Source of the DNA: Rhodonellum sp041748555
Lineage (GTDB): Bacteria; Bacteroidota; Bacteroidia; Cytophagales; Cyclobacteriaceae
Assembly (NCBI GenBank): GCA_041748555.1
Contig: JBGTDA010000230.1
Coordinates: 13,853 to 77,852 of the forward strand
Direction of reading: 5' to 3'
Length of the DNA stretch: 64,000 bases
Shown: piece by piece, positions 1-8,617 of the stretch
Position numbering within the stretch: the first letter of the stretch is position 1
Layout: every line of letters starts with the position of its first letter
Made by a program: the position numbers and the translations under genes
The notes under the pieces: model-generated
Told to the model about the DNA's origin: nothing
Seen by the model: the letters and a program-made list of their open reading frames with translations, nothing else
Databases searched by the model: none

Positions 1-103
1 CAACAGCTGTATATTTGCCGAACTTCATTTTCTGTGCATGAGTATTATCCCAGGAAAAGAGCAAAATTGCAGTGATTAGAGAAAGTCGTTCAAAATGATT
101 CAT
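1..103 (-). CDS. N-terminus of a second DUF3857-type secreted protein (partial, cut by window edge)
   Basis: An ATG at 103-101 opens a frame that stays open to base 1 (34 codons). It starts MNHFERLSLITAILLFSW and continues through an AQ-like cleavage point into KFGKYTAV. The first part looks like a signal peptide. The KFGK-type start after the signal resembles DUF3857/transglutaminase-like proteins of Bacteroidota. The start lies two bases past the stop of the upstream DUF3857 gene, so the two probably form one transcript and may be paralogues. Only the first 34 residues are visible, so the family call is inference. Confidence 0.55.
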   Translation of the reverse strand, partial: MNHFERLSLITAILLFSWDNTHAQKMKFGKYTAV

Positions 104-105
104 TT

Positions 106-1944
106 TCAGTTTAATTTTTTCAAAATGAGGGTTTTATTGAGTTGGGAATTGATTTTTTTGATTGCTTCAGATTTCGCTTCCTTAGTTAGGTCTTCAGGAA
201 TTTTGATTTCAAGCTCCTTTTGGATGGAAATCAACCCGTTGTTTTCTGTTACATGAATATTGAGGACGTAATAATCTTCAACAGTTGATTTAGGGGGAAG
301 CAATTCAATTTCCAGATTTTCACCTGTGCTGATTGAATAATTTTCCTTAAGAAACAAAAAGTTGTTGGCCAACATATCCTCATCGATTTTCTTCCATAAA
401 AGAGGGATAATTGTTCGTTTTGATGTGTTTTGAGAAAATCGCTGTACCGTACCATTAAAAGAAACATCAGCTGTGGCAACTTCTCTGTTGTGACCTAGAA
501 CCAGATCATAATCCTGAACCAACAATCCGTTGCCACCTAACTTTTGGTTCAAGAAACTCCTTTTTTCCCTTTCACTCAGATGATACTGTACTGCGGCAAA
601 ATCAATTGCCTGGTTACCAAAAAAAGTTGATTTTCCGGATATCGCTGCATTTCCGTTTTCTTTCAGTTCCACCTCAAAATCCGAGTGGATAGTATTGAAA
701 GAACTCCCTTCATAATTCGGTGTTTCATCAATAAATCCTCCTTCATCTGAAATTACCAACACATTTCTGTTTTTTGTAAAGGCACCCAAATACCCAGCGG
801 GTAAAGTATTGGAGGTGCATTCCAGCCAAAGTGGATTTTCTTCGTTTTCCATTGGAACCCTAAGAATGACATGGTTGAATTGGTTGGATGGAAAATCTAC
901 ATCGATGTTATCCACATCTGTTCCTGCTCTCACTAAGGTGTATTGAGCAGATATCCCTGCCTCTTTCAACATGGCCTTCATCAACATACTGAGGCCTTTG
1001 CAATCACCATATTTGGCCTTGACTACCTCATCTGCAGGCATTGACATCCATCCGCCGATTCCGAGCTGAATGCTCACATATCTATAATTTTTCTGCAAAT
1101 GTTGATACAAGATCCTGATCCTTTCTAACGGATCCTCAACCCCTTCAACCATGGCCTGAACTTCTGCCTTAAAAGCAGGAGGAATGTCATCCTTGTTTTC
1201 ATTCAATAGGTTCATCCATTTTGCCAATCCCTCCCAGGAATCCATTGAAGCGGAGTAGCCCTCCATGGAAAATTTCACAGGGGCAATTTCCAAATAGGGA
1301 TCATCCACTTTTTTTTCCTTCACCTGAGGCTTCAAATCCTCTTTCTCCCACTTCAGGGATTTGTTTTCTCCTGAAGATGAAATGATAGGCTCCGAAAAGG
1401 CGTGATGGGTTTTATATCTTATTCCAAGAACTTCAGGATATGTGAGTTCGAAGCTCGTTTTGACGACTTTTTGATTGTAGCGGGGTACAGGATACCAATC
1501 CGGAAAATAATAATTTCCCTTACTCCTGATTTCCATAGTGACTTCTACTTTCAGCGGGAGTTTCTCCGAACCCAAAACATAATATTTCTGACGGGCATCC
1601 TGGTAGATGGTATTATCACTGATGGAGGAAACATCATGAAGGTCTTTTAATTTTATTTTTCTGATGGTTTTACCAGAAGCCGGATCTATCAGCAAGGCTT
1701 CAAAACTCTCGATTTTGGAAAGTTTATCATAATAGATGGAGATGTTTCCATGCTCCCTTCCTTTTGGATCCACGATAAGTGTGGTTTGTATTATTTTATT
1801 GGAAACAGAATAGTCAGGGTTTAGGGTGATTGCTTGGAGCCTATTCAAAGTGGAATAAACAGCAACTTCAGTATCCTGAAAAGTAGCCAAACCCCGAGCA
1901 GATATCACAAAAATGAAAAATAATAAACCTAAAATTCTGCTCAT
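106..1944 (-). CDS. Secreted DUF3857 / transglutaminase-like protein
   Basis: A 612-residue exported protein. The signal peptide is about residues 1-19 (MSRILGLLFFIFVISARG). A DUF3857 domain covers roughly residues 40-220 and a transglutaminase-like domain about 265-400, with a core Cys in KYGDCKG and a His in NQFNHVIL. A beta-rich C-terminal part follows. The ATG at 1944 is preferred to the TTG one codon upstream. Such proteins are periplasmic or surface associated in Bacteroidota and their substrate is unknown. The gene is followed two bases later by a second gene with a similar N-terminal layout. The third member of the triad is not obvious: the usual Asp region reads WLECTSNT, so enzymatic activity is not assured. 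Confidence 0.82.
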   Translation of the reverse strand: MSRILGLLFFIFVISARGLATFQDTEVAVYSTLNRLQAITLNPDYSVSNKIIQTTLIVDPKGREHGNISIYYDKLSKIESFEALLIDPASGKTIRKIKLKDLHDVSSISDNTIYQDARQKYYVLGSEKLPLKVEVTMEIRSKGNYYFPDWYPVPRYNQKVVKTSFELTYPEVLGIRYKTHHAFSEPIISSSGENKSLKWEKEDLKPQVKEKKVDDPYLEIAPVKFSMEGYSASMDSWEGLAKWMNLLNENKDDIPPAFKAEVQAMVEGVEDPLERIRILYQHLQKNYRYVSIQLGIGGWMSMPADEVVKAKYGDCKGLSMLMKAMLKEAGISAQYTLVRAGTDVDNIDVDFPSNQFNHVILRVPMENEENPLWLECTSNTLPAGYLGAFTKNRNVLVISDEGGFIDETPNYEGSSFNTIHSDFEVELKENGNAAISGKSTFFGNQAIDFAAVQYHLSEREKRSFLNQKLGGNGLLVQDYDLVLGHNREVATADVSFNGTVQRFSQNTSKRTIIPLLWKKIDEDMLANNFLFLKENYSISTGENLEIELLPPKSTVEDYYVLNIHVTENNGLISIQKELEIKIPEDLTKEAKSEAIKKINSQLNKTLILKKLN

Positions 1945-2113
1945 CAACCTTCCTTATTTGCTATAAATTTATTTACATCCTTCTTATAAAAAAGGAATTT
2001 GTTAAATATAATTTTGTGCGATAAAATGTACACACTTTAAATTTTTTCGTAGGGAATTTTTTGCTGTAAACCTTAAGATTATAAAATGATTTTAATCCGG
2101 TTAATAAATTTGA

Positions 2114-2121
2114 TATCTTTA
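2114..2121 (+). promoter_or_regulatory. Possible Bacteroidota -7 box upstream of the MaoC-like gene
   Basis: TATCTTTA matches TAnnTTTG at all but the last base and sits 22 bases before the ATG at 2144. No clear -33 TTG is seen, so support is weak. Confidence 0.3.
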
Positions 2122-2143
2122 AATTTTTTAAATTATAAATCAT

Positions 2144-2611
2144 ATGAGTCAGATTATCATAGGAAGTTTTGAAGACTTCGAAAAATATTCAGGTCAAACA
2201 TTGGGCGCTTCACCCTATCATAAAATCACACAGGAACAGATCAATCAGTTTGCGACCGCCACCTTGGACCACCAATGGATCCATACAGATCCTGAACGTG
2301 CTAAAAACGAAGGGGCTTTCGGAGATACCATTGCACACGGCTACCTGACGTTGTCCATTGTTCCTTATTTGTGGGAGCAGATCGTGGAGGTAAAAAACTT
2401 AAAGATGATGGTCAATTACGGAATCGAGAATCTGCGGTTTGCCCAAGCAGTGATGGTCAATCATGAGGTACGGCTAAATGCCACCTTGAAAAACATAGTC
2501 AACCTGAGAGGGACTATCAAGGCAGAAGTAAGTGTAAAGCTGGAAATTAAAAATCAAAAGAAACCTGCTTTCTCCGGAGTGCTTATTTTTCTTTATCACT
2601 TTAATGAATAG
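2144..2611 (+). CDS. MaoC-family (hot-dog fold) enoyl-CoA hydratase-like protein
   Basis: A 155-residue single hot-dog domain. The hydratase 2 signature region is visible around residues 40-70: QFATATLDHQWIHTDPERA, then GAFGDTIAHGYLTLS. The Asp and His of D-x-x-x-H-x-D and the GDTIAHGYLTLS segment are the conserved active-site features of MaoC/(R)-specific enoyl-CoA hydratases. It probably acts on acyl-CoA thioesters in the cytoplasm. It stands alone between genes of opposite orientation and shares a terminator with the superoxide dismutase gene. The exact substrate cannot be told from sequence. Confidence 0.85.
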   Translation: MSQIIIGSFEDFEKYSGQTLGASPYHKITQEQINQFATATLDHQWIHTDPERAKNEGAFGDTIAHGYLTLSIVPYLWEQIVEVKNLKMMVNYGIENLRFAQAVMVNHEVRLNATLKNIVNLRGTIKAEVSVKLEIKNQKKPAFSGVLIFLYHFNE

Positions 2612-2692
2612 CTAAAACCCATTAAATGGACGGATAGTGAAAAAATGGGTGAAAGCGAAACTGTTATTTTATTGACAAATAGACTAAAAAGA

Positions 2693-2717
2693 AAAAGCCG
2701 GAGGTCTTCCGGCTTTT
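2693..2717. terminator. Bidirectional intrinsic terminator between maoC-like gene and sod
   Basis: A perfect 10-bp inverted repeat, 2693-2702 (AAAAGCCGGA) with 2708-2717 (TCCGGCTTTT), with a 5-base loop. It has A-run and T-run flanks that serve both converging genes. Confidence 0.85.
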
Positions 2718-2743
2718 GATTAAATATAAAAACCCAATCAATA

Positions 2744-3349
2744 TTACTTGGCAGCAGCGTATCTTTTACTTACTTCATCCCAATTGACAAGATTCCAAAA
2801 GGCAGCTGCATAGTCAGCTCTTTTGTTTTGATATTGCAAATAGTAAGCATGTTCCCATACATCAAGCCCTAAAATCGGAGTTCCTTGTTTCTCAGCGACA
2901 TCCATCACGGGATTATCCTGATTTGGGGTGGAGCTTACAAAAAGTTCTTTACTATCGTCAACTCCAAGCCATGCCCAACCTGAGCCAAATTGGGAAGTAC
3001 CTGCTTTATTGAATTCTTCTTTAAAGGCATCAAAGGAACCAAATTTTGCATCGATGGCAGAAGCCAGTTCACCGGAAGGATTTCCACCGCCATTGGGAGA
3101 TAAAACCTGCCAGAATAAACTGTGGTTGTAGTGTCCTCCGCCATTGTTCCGAATAGCAGTGTCTGACCCGGCAACTTTCATCAATTCTTCAATACTTTTA
3201 TTTTCATGTTCGGTGCCCTCAATTGCTTTATTCAAATTGGTGACATATCCGTTATGGTGTTTTCCATGATGGATTTCCATCGTTTTTGCATCAATATGCG
3301 GCTCGAGCGCATTAAAATCATAGGGTAGTTTTGGAAGTTCAAAAGCCAT
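2744..3349 (-). CDS. sodA: Superoxide dismutase, Mn-type signature
   Basis: A 201-residue Fe/Mn superoxide dismutase converting superoxide to hydrogen peroxide and oxygen. The metal ligands are visible: His27 in MEIHHGKHH, His76 in GGHYNHSLFW, and Asp163 and His167 in DVWEHAYY. The GG before HxNH and the Gln in TPNQDNP match the Mn-type pattern (Fe-type enzymes usually carry the Gln near the second His instead), so Mn or cambialistic use is inferred. There is no signal peptide, so it is cytoplasmic. It is a single gene ending in the shared terminator at 2693-2717. Confidence 0.95.
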   Translation of the reverse strand: MAFELPKLPYDFNALEPHIDAKTMEIHHGKHHNGYVTNLNKAIEGTEHENKSIEELMKVAGSDTAIRNNGGGHYNHSLFWQVLSPNGGGNPSGELASAIDAKFGSFDAFKEEFNKAGTSQFGSGWAWLGVDDSKELFVSSTPNQDNPVMDVAEKQGTPILGLDVWEHAYYLQYQNKRADYAAAFWNLVNWDEVSKRYAAAK

Positions 3350-3454
3350 TGTTTATAAAATTTAAAGGTAAAACATAAAATGAAAATGTGTAACGGAGTT
3401 ACAGTTATCCAACCAAATCAAAGAAAAAATGGTTCTAAAAGCATTGAAATTGAA

Positions 3455-3898
3455 TTAATTTCTCAGTTTTTTAAAAAAGTCGTCAATCAATTTTTTGGAC
3501 TCGCCCTGCATAAGTCCTTCTGTTACCTTTGTTTTTGGATGAAGTAAGTTGGGTGAAACTTGCCTATATCCTCTAAAAGAATCTGAAGCACCAAAATATA
3601 ATTCTCCAAGCTGCGCCCAGGAACAAGCACCGGCACACATCACACAGGGTTCCAATGTGATGTACATTTGACACTCTGGAAGATACTTGGATCCCAGGGC
3701 ATTTGCAGCCGCAGTGATGGCAAGCATTTCTGCATGGGCTGTAACATCAGTTAGTTTTTCGGTCTGATTATAAGCTCTTGCAATGATTTTTTTCCGACAA
3801 ACCATAACTGCTCCAACCGGAATTTCTCCTTCCTCAAAAGCAATCCGAGCAAGTTTGAGGGCTTCATTCATGTAATATTCCGGTGTAAAAAGTTCCAT
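3455..3898 (-). CDS. tadA: tRNA-specific adenosine(34) deaminase TadA-like
   Basis: A 147-residue cytidine/deoxycytidylate deaminase-fold protein. Zinc-binding His55-Ala-Glu57 (AHAE) and the PCVMC motif with Cys85 and Cys88 are present and correctly spaced. Length and the EPCVMCAGA context fit TadA, which converts A34 to inosine in tRNA-Arg. A guanine-deaminase-like nucleoside deaminase is the alternative, as both carry this signature. It is a single gene on the minus strand, between sod and the PiT-like transporter. Confidence 0.85.
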   Translation of the reverse strand: MELFTPEYYMNEALKLARIAFEEGEIPVGAVMVCRKKIIARAYNQTEKLTDVTAHAEMLAITAAANALGSKYLPECQMYITLEPCVMCAGACSWAQLGELYFGASDSFRGYRQVSPNLLHPKTKVTEGLMQGESKKLIDDFFKKLRN

Positions 3899-3982
3899 TC
3901 AGTAGTTATAAAAACTAAGTAGTAAAAAAACAAACTTTAAATTCTGATACTGATTTTGTGATTTGAAATTAATGAAATCTAT

Positions 3983-5113
3983 CTAAAATACCATGTCGAT
4001 AATTTCTTTTCTCACCCCTTCATTGATGATCAATGCCAACACCAAAGATACTAAAAGTCCAATTGTGGCTTTGACAACATCATTTCTTGCCATTCTATAA
4101 GCTAGAACAAATCTGGCTCTTCTTTTCTTTAATTTTCTGGATTTGGCAAGGGCTATGGCAAGTTCACGACCACCGAGGAGGCCTATAAAAACCCAGGTCG
4201 TACTCATGGGGATATTGTTTGCCATTTTAAAATAAAACAAGATAATGGCATATACGAAATCCACCAATGTGGCTGCTCTTACATCGGTAATCCGCGTTTT
4301 TTCAGTTACAATGCCTTGGATTTTATCACCTTTTAGATAAAAAAGAACCCCTAAACCCATGAAAATAAATCCTGCAAAAGCGATGAATTCATAAATATTC
4401 AGAGAACGGGGAAGAAACACTGCAATGTTGGCAGCATCCTGCATTATCCATACGGCCCACAGGGTTCCTGAAGTGACCCACTGCAAAATATACCAGTATG
4501 GTTTGGCCTCCCCCTTTAAATATGTCGTAACAAATTTCTCCATAACAAACCAAACCACAATAGCGATAAAAAATGCCAAAAGGTAGCCTAAAAAACTTTT
4601 TTGCATAACATCAACTATGGTTCCTGCTTTGTAAGTAAATACATTGAGCAAAAGAAAAGTTGTTGATACCGGCATTCTCAGGCGAGTCATGATCAATAAC
4701 ACTATCGGTGCTGCCAACTGTAAAAACACGAGATTTTGGGGAGCTTGGTCCAATCCGGGAACCATTAATCTTTGATTACTGACATCTCCATCAAATACCA
4801 CCCAACTATAGGTAACAACGGCTAAAAAAATTATCCCCATAAACATCCACAACCAATACCATTTTCTGGAATTATTGGAGGCAATGAAGGTCCCTATTGT
4901 TTGAATACTGTCGTTTGCTATCGCTGAATAAGCCGCAAGCCCAAATCCAAACCACATTGCAGCATAAGTGTAGGGAGTAATCATCCCTGCTATGGAAACA
5001 AGAACACATATAATAATAAGGAAAGTCTTTTCCTTTTTGGTAAAATCAAACAGAGAATAAGCCGCTTTCGAAAGTGCGTCTTGATTTATATTTTGATCTT
5101 TAAGCTTAGCCAT
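3983..5113 (-). CDS. Divergent PiT/PHO4-like membrane transporter
   Basis: A 376-residue polytopic membrane protein with about nine hydrophobic segments. Three places recall the inorganic phosphate transporter (PiT) family: AIANDSIQTIGT (residues 64-74, like GANDGANAIGT), PVSTTFLL (about 148) and NIPMSTTWVFIGLLGG (about 302-317, like the repeated PVSTTH motif). A QDAANIAVF segment (about 226) resembles the second half repeat. The inverted-repeat PiT layout is therefore visible but degenerate. It is probably a phosphate or other anion permease in the inner membrane. It is divergent from a Na/Pi transporter gene across a 334-base gap. Family membership is inferred from motifs and not certain. 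Confidence 0.6.
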   Translation of the reverse strand: MAKLKDQNINQDALSKAAYSLFDFTKKEKTFLIIICVLVSIAGMITPYTYAAMWFGFGLAAYSAIANDSIQTIGTFIASNNSRKWYWLWMFMGIIFLAVVTYSWVVFDGDVSNQRLMVPGLDQAPQNLVFLQLAAPIVLLIMTRLRMPVSTTFLLLNVFTYKAGTIVDVMQKSFLGYLLAFFIAIVVWFVMEKFVTTYLKGEAKPYWYILQWVTSGTLWAVWIMQDAANIAVFLPRSLNIYEFIAFAGFIFMGLGVLFYLKGDKIQGIVTEKTRITDVRAATLVDFVYAIILFYFKMANNIPMSTTWVFIGLLGGRELAIALAKSRKLKKRRARFVLAYRMARNDVVKATIGLLVSLVLALIINEGVRKEIIDMVF

Positions 5114-5388
5114 AGGGGAGAGAGGGGCTAGTGATTAAGTTCGCCGCCGCAAATTTAAAGAAGATTATTTGGGTTCAATGTTAATAAATCGTTAAGGCCT
5201 TGCTATCATTTTATAATTTCAACAGGTTTTTAGCCGAATTCTAATGAAAATTACCCTAAAATTCAGCTCCAAAAATGCTAAAAACACTAATGTCCTCCTT
5301 CTTATTCATCAAATGCCAATTCCAGTCTTGTTCTTCAATATTAACAAAAGCTTCATATCATATTCCCAATAAATACCGACATCTCCGT

Positions 5389-5396
5389 TTACTTTG
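5389..5396 (+). promoter_or_regulatory. Possible -7 box for the Na/Pi transporter gene
   Basis: TTACTTTG matches the Bacteroidota TAnnTTTG element at 7 of 8 positions. It would place the transcript start just upstream of the hairpin at 5420-5439, leaving a leader of about 45 bases. Confidence 0.35.
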
Positions 5397-5419
5397 TATT
5401 CTGATTATAAAGCATGACC

Positions 5420-5439
5420 ACCCCCTTCAGGGGGTTTTT
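5420..5439 (+). terminator. Terminator-like hairpin in the leader of the Na/Pi transporter gene
   Basis: ACCCCC, loop TTCA, GGGGGT, followed by a T-run to 5439. The hairpin ends only 8 bases before the ATG at 5448. No plus-strand gene precedes it in the 334-base gap 5114-5447, so it does not simply end an upstream gene. It may attenuate the transporter transcript or end a short unseen RNA. Nothing else is recognised in this gap. Confidence 0.6.
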
Positions 5440-5447
5440 ATATATAA

Positions 5448-6623
5448 ATGACAGAACTCATCCATGTAATTCCGCAAAAGCAAAAGGTTTTCTCATTTTT
5501 ACAGCTGCTTTTTGCATTGGTACTGTTTATACTTTCCATTGATCTGCTAACTGCTTCTATGGTGGAGGTCAATAGTGAATTGGCCAAAGACATTATTCAG
5601 GCAACAAACAACCCCTTTGTGGGACTTTTTGTTGGGTTATTGATGACGGCACTTATACAAAGCAGTTCGACGGTAACGGCTATGATTGTGGCTGTAGTAG
5701 CCTCCGGAAATCTTACGCTGATACAGGCAGTTCCTTTGGTCATGGGTGCAAATATCGGAACCACGATCACAAGTACCTTGGTTTCTTTCTCCTTTATTCT
5801 AAAAAAAGGGGAATTCAAAAAAGCAATTTCTGCCGGGGTAGTACATGATATTTTCAACATCATAACGGTCATAATCCTTCTTCCTCTTGAATATTATTTT
5901 GGTTTCTTGAGTAATACAGCCATTTTTCTCACCAATGCATTTTTTGATACCGGCAAGAATTATCCGGGAGAATATACTTACAATGTAATTTTTACCCGGC
6001 CATTTTCCATATGGTTCCTGAGTTTGATTAATATTACCTGGCTGGGTTTGCTAATCAGCGTTTTGATGGTATTTGCAACTATAAGGTTACTCTCAACCAC
6101 CGTATTTCGGTCTTTTGTCTCCTACAACTTTAAAAAAGTAAGTAAGCACATTTTCAAATCGCCCTTCGTGGCCTTTATGTATGGAATTTTTTTTACAGCT
6201 GCAGTTCAGTCAAGTACCGTGACCACCTGCTTGATTGTACCCGCTGTCGCAAGTAGAAAGGTTTCTCTGGCAAAAGTATTTCCTTTTATAATCGGTGCCA
6301 ATATCGGAACTACAATTACTGCTACCATCGCCGCAATCTATAAAACCGAGGCAGCCATCAGTATTGCCATTGTCCACATCCTTTTTAATTTGATCGGGGC
6401 ACTGATTTTCCTCCCTTTCCCGGCTATCCGGAACATCCCTGTCAAACTAGCCACTTTTCTTGGAAGAGAATCCGTGAGAGTGCGGATGGTTGGATTTGCA
6501 TACATCCTACTGACCTTTTTTATCATACCGTTTCTTCTGATTTATTTCAACAACAACAATGATGTCAGAAAAACGGAAATCCGACCTGAAAAGGATCTCA
6601 AGGAAATTATCAGAAAAAATTAG
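5448..6623 (+). CDS. Na/Pi cotransporter family protein (no PhoU domain)
   Basis: A 391-residue polytopic membrane protein of the Na/Pi (type II, NptA-like) family. The two inverted-repeat signature pairs are clear: QSSSTVT (71-77) with GANIGTTIT (100-108), and QSSTVTT (about 254) with GANIGTTIT (about 283). It would couple phosphate movement to sodium at the inner membrane. Many bacterial members carry a C-terminal PhoU-like domain that brings them to about 550 residues. This one ends soon after the last membrane segment in a charged tail. It is divergent from the PiT-like gene. Confidence 0.88.
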   Translation: MTELIHVIPQKQKVFSFLQLLFALVLFILSIDLLTASMVEVNSELAKDIIQATNNPFVGLFVGLLMTALIQSSSTVTAMIVAVVASGNLTLIQAVPLVMGANIGTTITSTLVSFSFILKKGEFKKAISAGVVHDIFNIITVIILLPLEYYFGFLSNTAIFLTNAFFDTGKNYPGEYTYNVIFTRPFSIWFLSLINITWLGLLISVLMVFATIRLLSTTVFRSFVSYNFKKVSKHIFKSPFVAFMYGIFFTAAVQSSTVTTCLIVPAVASRKVSLAKVFPFIIGANIGTTITATIAAIYKTEAAISIAIVHILFNLIGALIFLPFPAIRNIPVKLATFLGRESVRVRMVGFAYILLTFFIIPFLLIYFNNNNDVRKTEIRPEKDLKEIIRKN

Positions 6624-6634
6624 ATTTTAAATCG

Positions 6635-7291
6635 TCAATTTTCAAGTTCATTCATTATCTGAACCCCGGAACTGGTTCCGATCCGATCCGCCCCCGCTTT
6701 TATCAATGCGGTAACCTGGTCCAGCGTCTTAATGCCTCCACTAGCTTTGATCCCAACATTGCTTGGCAGTAGTGACCGCATCAGCCGGATATGGTCCTCT
6801 TTGGCACCTTCGGGAGCAAAACCCGTTGAAGTCTTTACAAAATCCACTCCGGCATCCCTGCATAGTTCACAAGCCAGTTGAATTTCGGAATCATTCAGAT
6901 AGGCCGTTTCTATTATCACCTTCAATAATTTTTCCTGATCATGACACACATTGGAGAGCTTGGCCAATTCTATTTTCGGCCAGTTCATTCCTGTTTTAAA
7001 AGCAGTAAGTGACCATACCACATCAATTTCGTCTGCTCCGTTTCTGATGGCTTGTTCGGTTTCAAATACCTTGGTTTCGGTCATGTTGTACCCCAAAGGG
7101 AAACCGACTACTGTAACCAACTGGACAGGTGAATCGCCTAATTCTCTTTTGGCTTTTTTCACCCAAAAAGGAGGCACACAGATTCCTACAAAATTATATT
7201 TCAAGGCTTCTGCGACAACTTTTTCTATATCCGCATCAACAGTCAACGGTTTTAATACTGTCTGTTCAATATATCTCTGTATGTTTTTCAT
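6635..7291 (-). CDS. deoC: Deoxyribose-phosphate aldolase
   Basis: A 218-residue TIM-barrel aldolase cleaving 2-deoxyribose 5-phosphate to glyceraldehyde 3-phosphate and acetaldehyde. The Schiff-base Lys153 is in FVKTSTGF. The second active-site Lys182 is in IKASGGIKT and Asp90 in DEIDVVW. The ATG overlaps the stop of the upstream oxidoreductase as ATGA at 7291-7288, which suggests translational coupling. It probably acts in deoxynucleoside salvage in the cytoplasm. Confidence 0.95.
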   Translation of the reverse strand: MKNIQRYIEQTVLKPLTVDADIEKVVAEALKYNFVGICVPPFWVKKAKRELGDSPVQLVTVVGFPLGYNMTETKVFETEQAIRNGADEIDVVWSLTAFKTGMNWPKIELAKLSNVCHDQEKLLKVIIETAYLNDSEIQLACELCRDAGVDFVKTSTGFAPEGAKEDHIRLMRSLLPSNVGIKASGGIKTLDQVTALIKAGADRIGTSSGVQIMNELEN

Positions 7292-8514
7292 ATATCTTCT
7301 CCGTTTTGCGGATTACCCTGCACATATTCTTTAAGATAAATAAATTCTACAGTCAGGTCCCCTTCCTTTGCGATTGTTCCCCGGTCCAGTACAGAAGAGC
7401 GTTCCTGTAGTAATTCCGGTAATACGTGTTCTATTAACTGAAAGCCAAAATCTTCTGATGCATCTCTGGGAAGCTGCGTAGGTAGATTGTCAATTGCCAT
7501 TACTGAAATACTGTTTTGTTTTCCAAAGGCAGGCAAGGATTGAAAAGTGTCCCGATCCACGTCATAAACAGGTTCTGATATCGTACTTGATTTTAAGGTC
7601 GTGGGAACAGAACCCATGATATCACAGGTGATGTCGGCAATAACTGAAATATTGAAATCATCTGATTTGATATCCTCAGGTTTAAAAAGGTATGGTGCAC
7701 GTCGATCCCAATAAGCTGCTGCAATAAAAATGTCACTTACTTCGGCATATTTAAGAAAGTGACTTTCATATTTTTCGGGATTTTGGTAAAATTCTTTTTT
7801 ATCATAACCCCCATCCGTTTTTCGCCTGTTATAATCCCCGGAAGCCAAACAGGCAAATACAGGTTCATCATAATAATTATGAATCAGATCGTGGGGAGAA
7901 ACCCCTTTGATTCCAATTGCAGACAAAACTGTCACAACTCCACCACCAACCCTTCCGGACCCTGTCACCACAATTTTGATTGGCGGTAGCTGTACGTTTT
8001 CAAGCTCTTTATCCAACTCCTTTTTATCAAAGCATTGTTCAGCCCCTTTCAGCTCGTACAATCCTGTTTTTTTGCCGTAAGCCATTAGACCATTGTAAGC
8101 CCCAATAATTCCGGCCCATTTTCCAAAACCTACAACCCTTTCTCCGTTTTTGTTTTTCAGGGCTTCATAATCTATTAAAATTATGTTTTTGTTTAAAATG
8201 CTTTGCAGCAACGCTCTGTTTTGGTTTTGTTTTTTAATCGTATGAGAAAAGAAAAAATAGGTTTTATTTGCTATAAGTTGTTCAATAGGTACTTCTTTTA
8301 TTCCCATCAAAACATCGCAGCCAGAAACGTCTTCTTCCACCGGGACTCCGGATTGGAGATATTCTGCATCATCAAAGCACCTGATTTTACTGGATTGAAC
8401 AATAAATTCAAAATCTCCTTTATATGTCCCGAGTAATTGTTTTAATTGATTAGGTGTAAAAGGTACCCTGCTATCAGTTTTGATTTTTCCTTCTTTGATG
8501 ATTCCTATTTTCAT
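7288..8514 (-). CDS. Saccharopine dehydrogenase / alanine dehydrogenase-like NAD(P) oxidoreductase
   Basis: A 408-residue protein starting MKIGIIKEGKIKTDSRVPFTP, the typical N-terminus of the alanine dehydrogenase/transhydrogenase N-domain. The FFSHTIKKQNQNR segment (about residue 85-97) is characteristic of lysine-ketoglutarate reductase/saccharopine dehydrogenase (Lys1-type) proteins. A Rossmann glycine motif, VTGSGRVGGG, lies near residue 185. The ATG at 8514 is chosen because the 22 residues of possible upstream frame are a low-complexity hydrophobic stretch outside the family domain. It may act in lysine metabolism, but the substrate is inferred. The stop overlaps the deoC start by four bases. 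Confidence 0.75.
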   Translation of the reverse strand: MKIGIIKEGKIKTDSRVPFTPNQLKQLLGTYKGDFEFIVQSSKIRCFDDAEYLQSGVPVEEDVSGCDVLMGIKEVPIEQLIANKTYFFFSHTIKKQNQNRALLQSILNKNIILIDYEALKNKNGERVVGFGKWAGIIGAYNGLMAYGKKTGLYELKGAEQCFDKKELDKELENVQLPPIKIVVTGSGRVGGGVVTVLSAIGIKGVSPHDLIHNYYDEPVFACLASGDYNRRKTDGGYDKKEFYQNPEKYESHFLKYAEVSDIFIAAAYWDRRAPYLFKPEDIKSDDFNISVIADITCDIMGSVPTTLKSSTISEPVYDVDRDTFQSLPAFGKQNSISVMAIDNLPTQLPRDASEDFGFQLIEHVLPELLQERSSVLDRGTIAKEGDLTVEFIYLKEYVQGNPQNGEDI

Positions 8515-8578
8515 TTTTGGGTAATTGAAGTAAAAGTATGTCACAAAAAAAAAGGTAACTGTTTCTATCAAAATTATC

Positions 8579-8607
8579 AAAAAAAAAGGCCGCTGCTAAC
8601 GGCCTTT
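8579..8607 (-). terminator. Intrinsic terminator after the FKBP operon
   Basis: Inverted repeat AAAGGCCG (8585-8592) with CGGCCTTT (8600-8607), 7-base loop. On the minus strand it is followed by a long T-run (plus-strand A-run 8579-8587). It lies just beyond the stop of the third FKBP gene. Confidence 0.85.
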
Positions 8608-8617
8608 AATAATTTTT

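Noticed and set aside
2622..2690. Possible small gene after the MaoC-like gene
   Set aside because: Short, no start with a sensible product, and only a terminator follows.
8515..8580. N-terminal extension of the saccharopine-dehydrogenase-like gene
   Set aside because: The 22 residues are a hydrophobic, Phe/Tyr-rich stretch before the family start MKIGIIKEG and overlap the region just upstream; not part of the domain.
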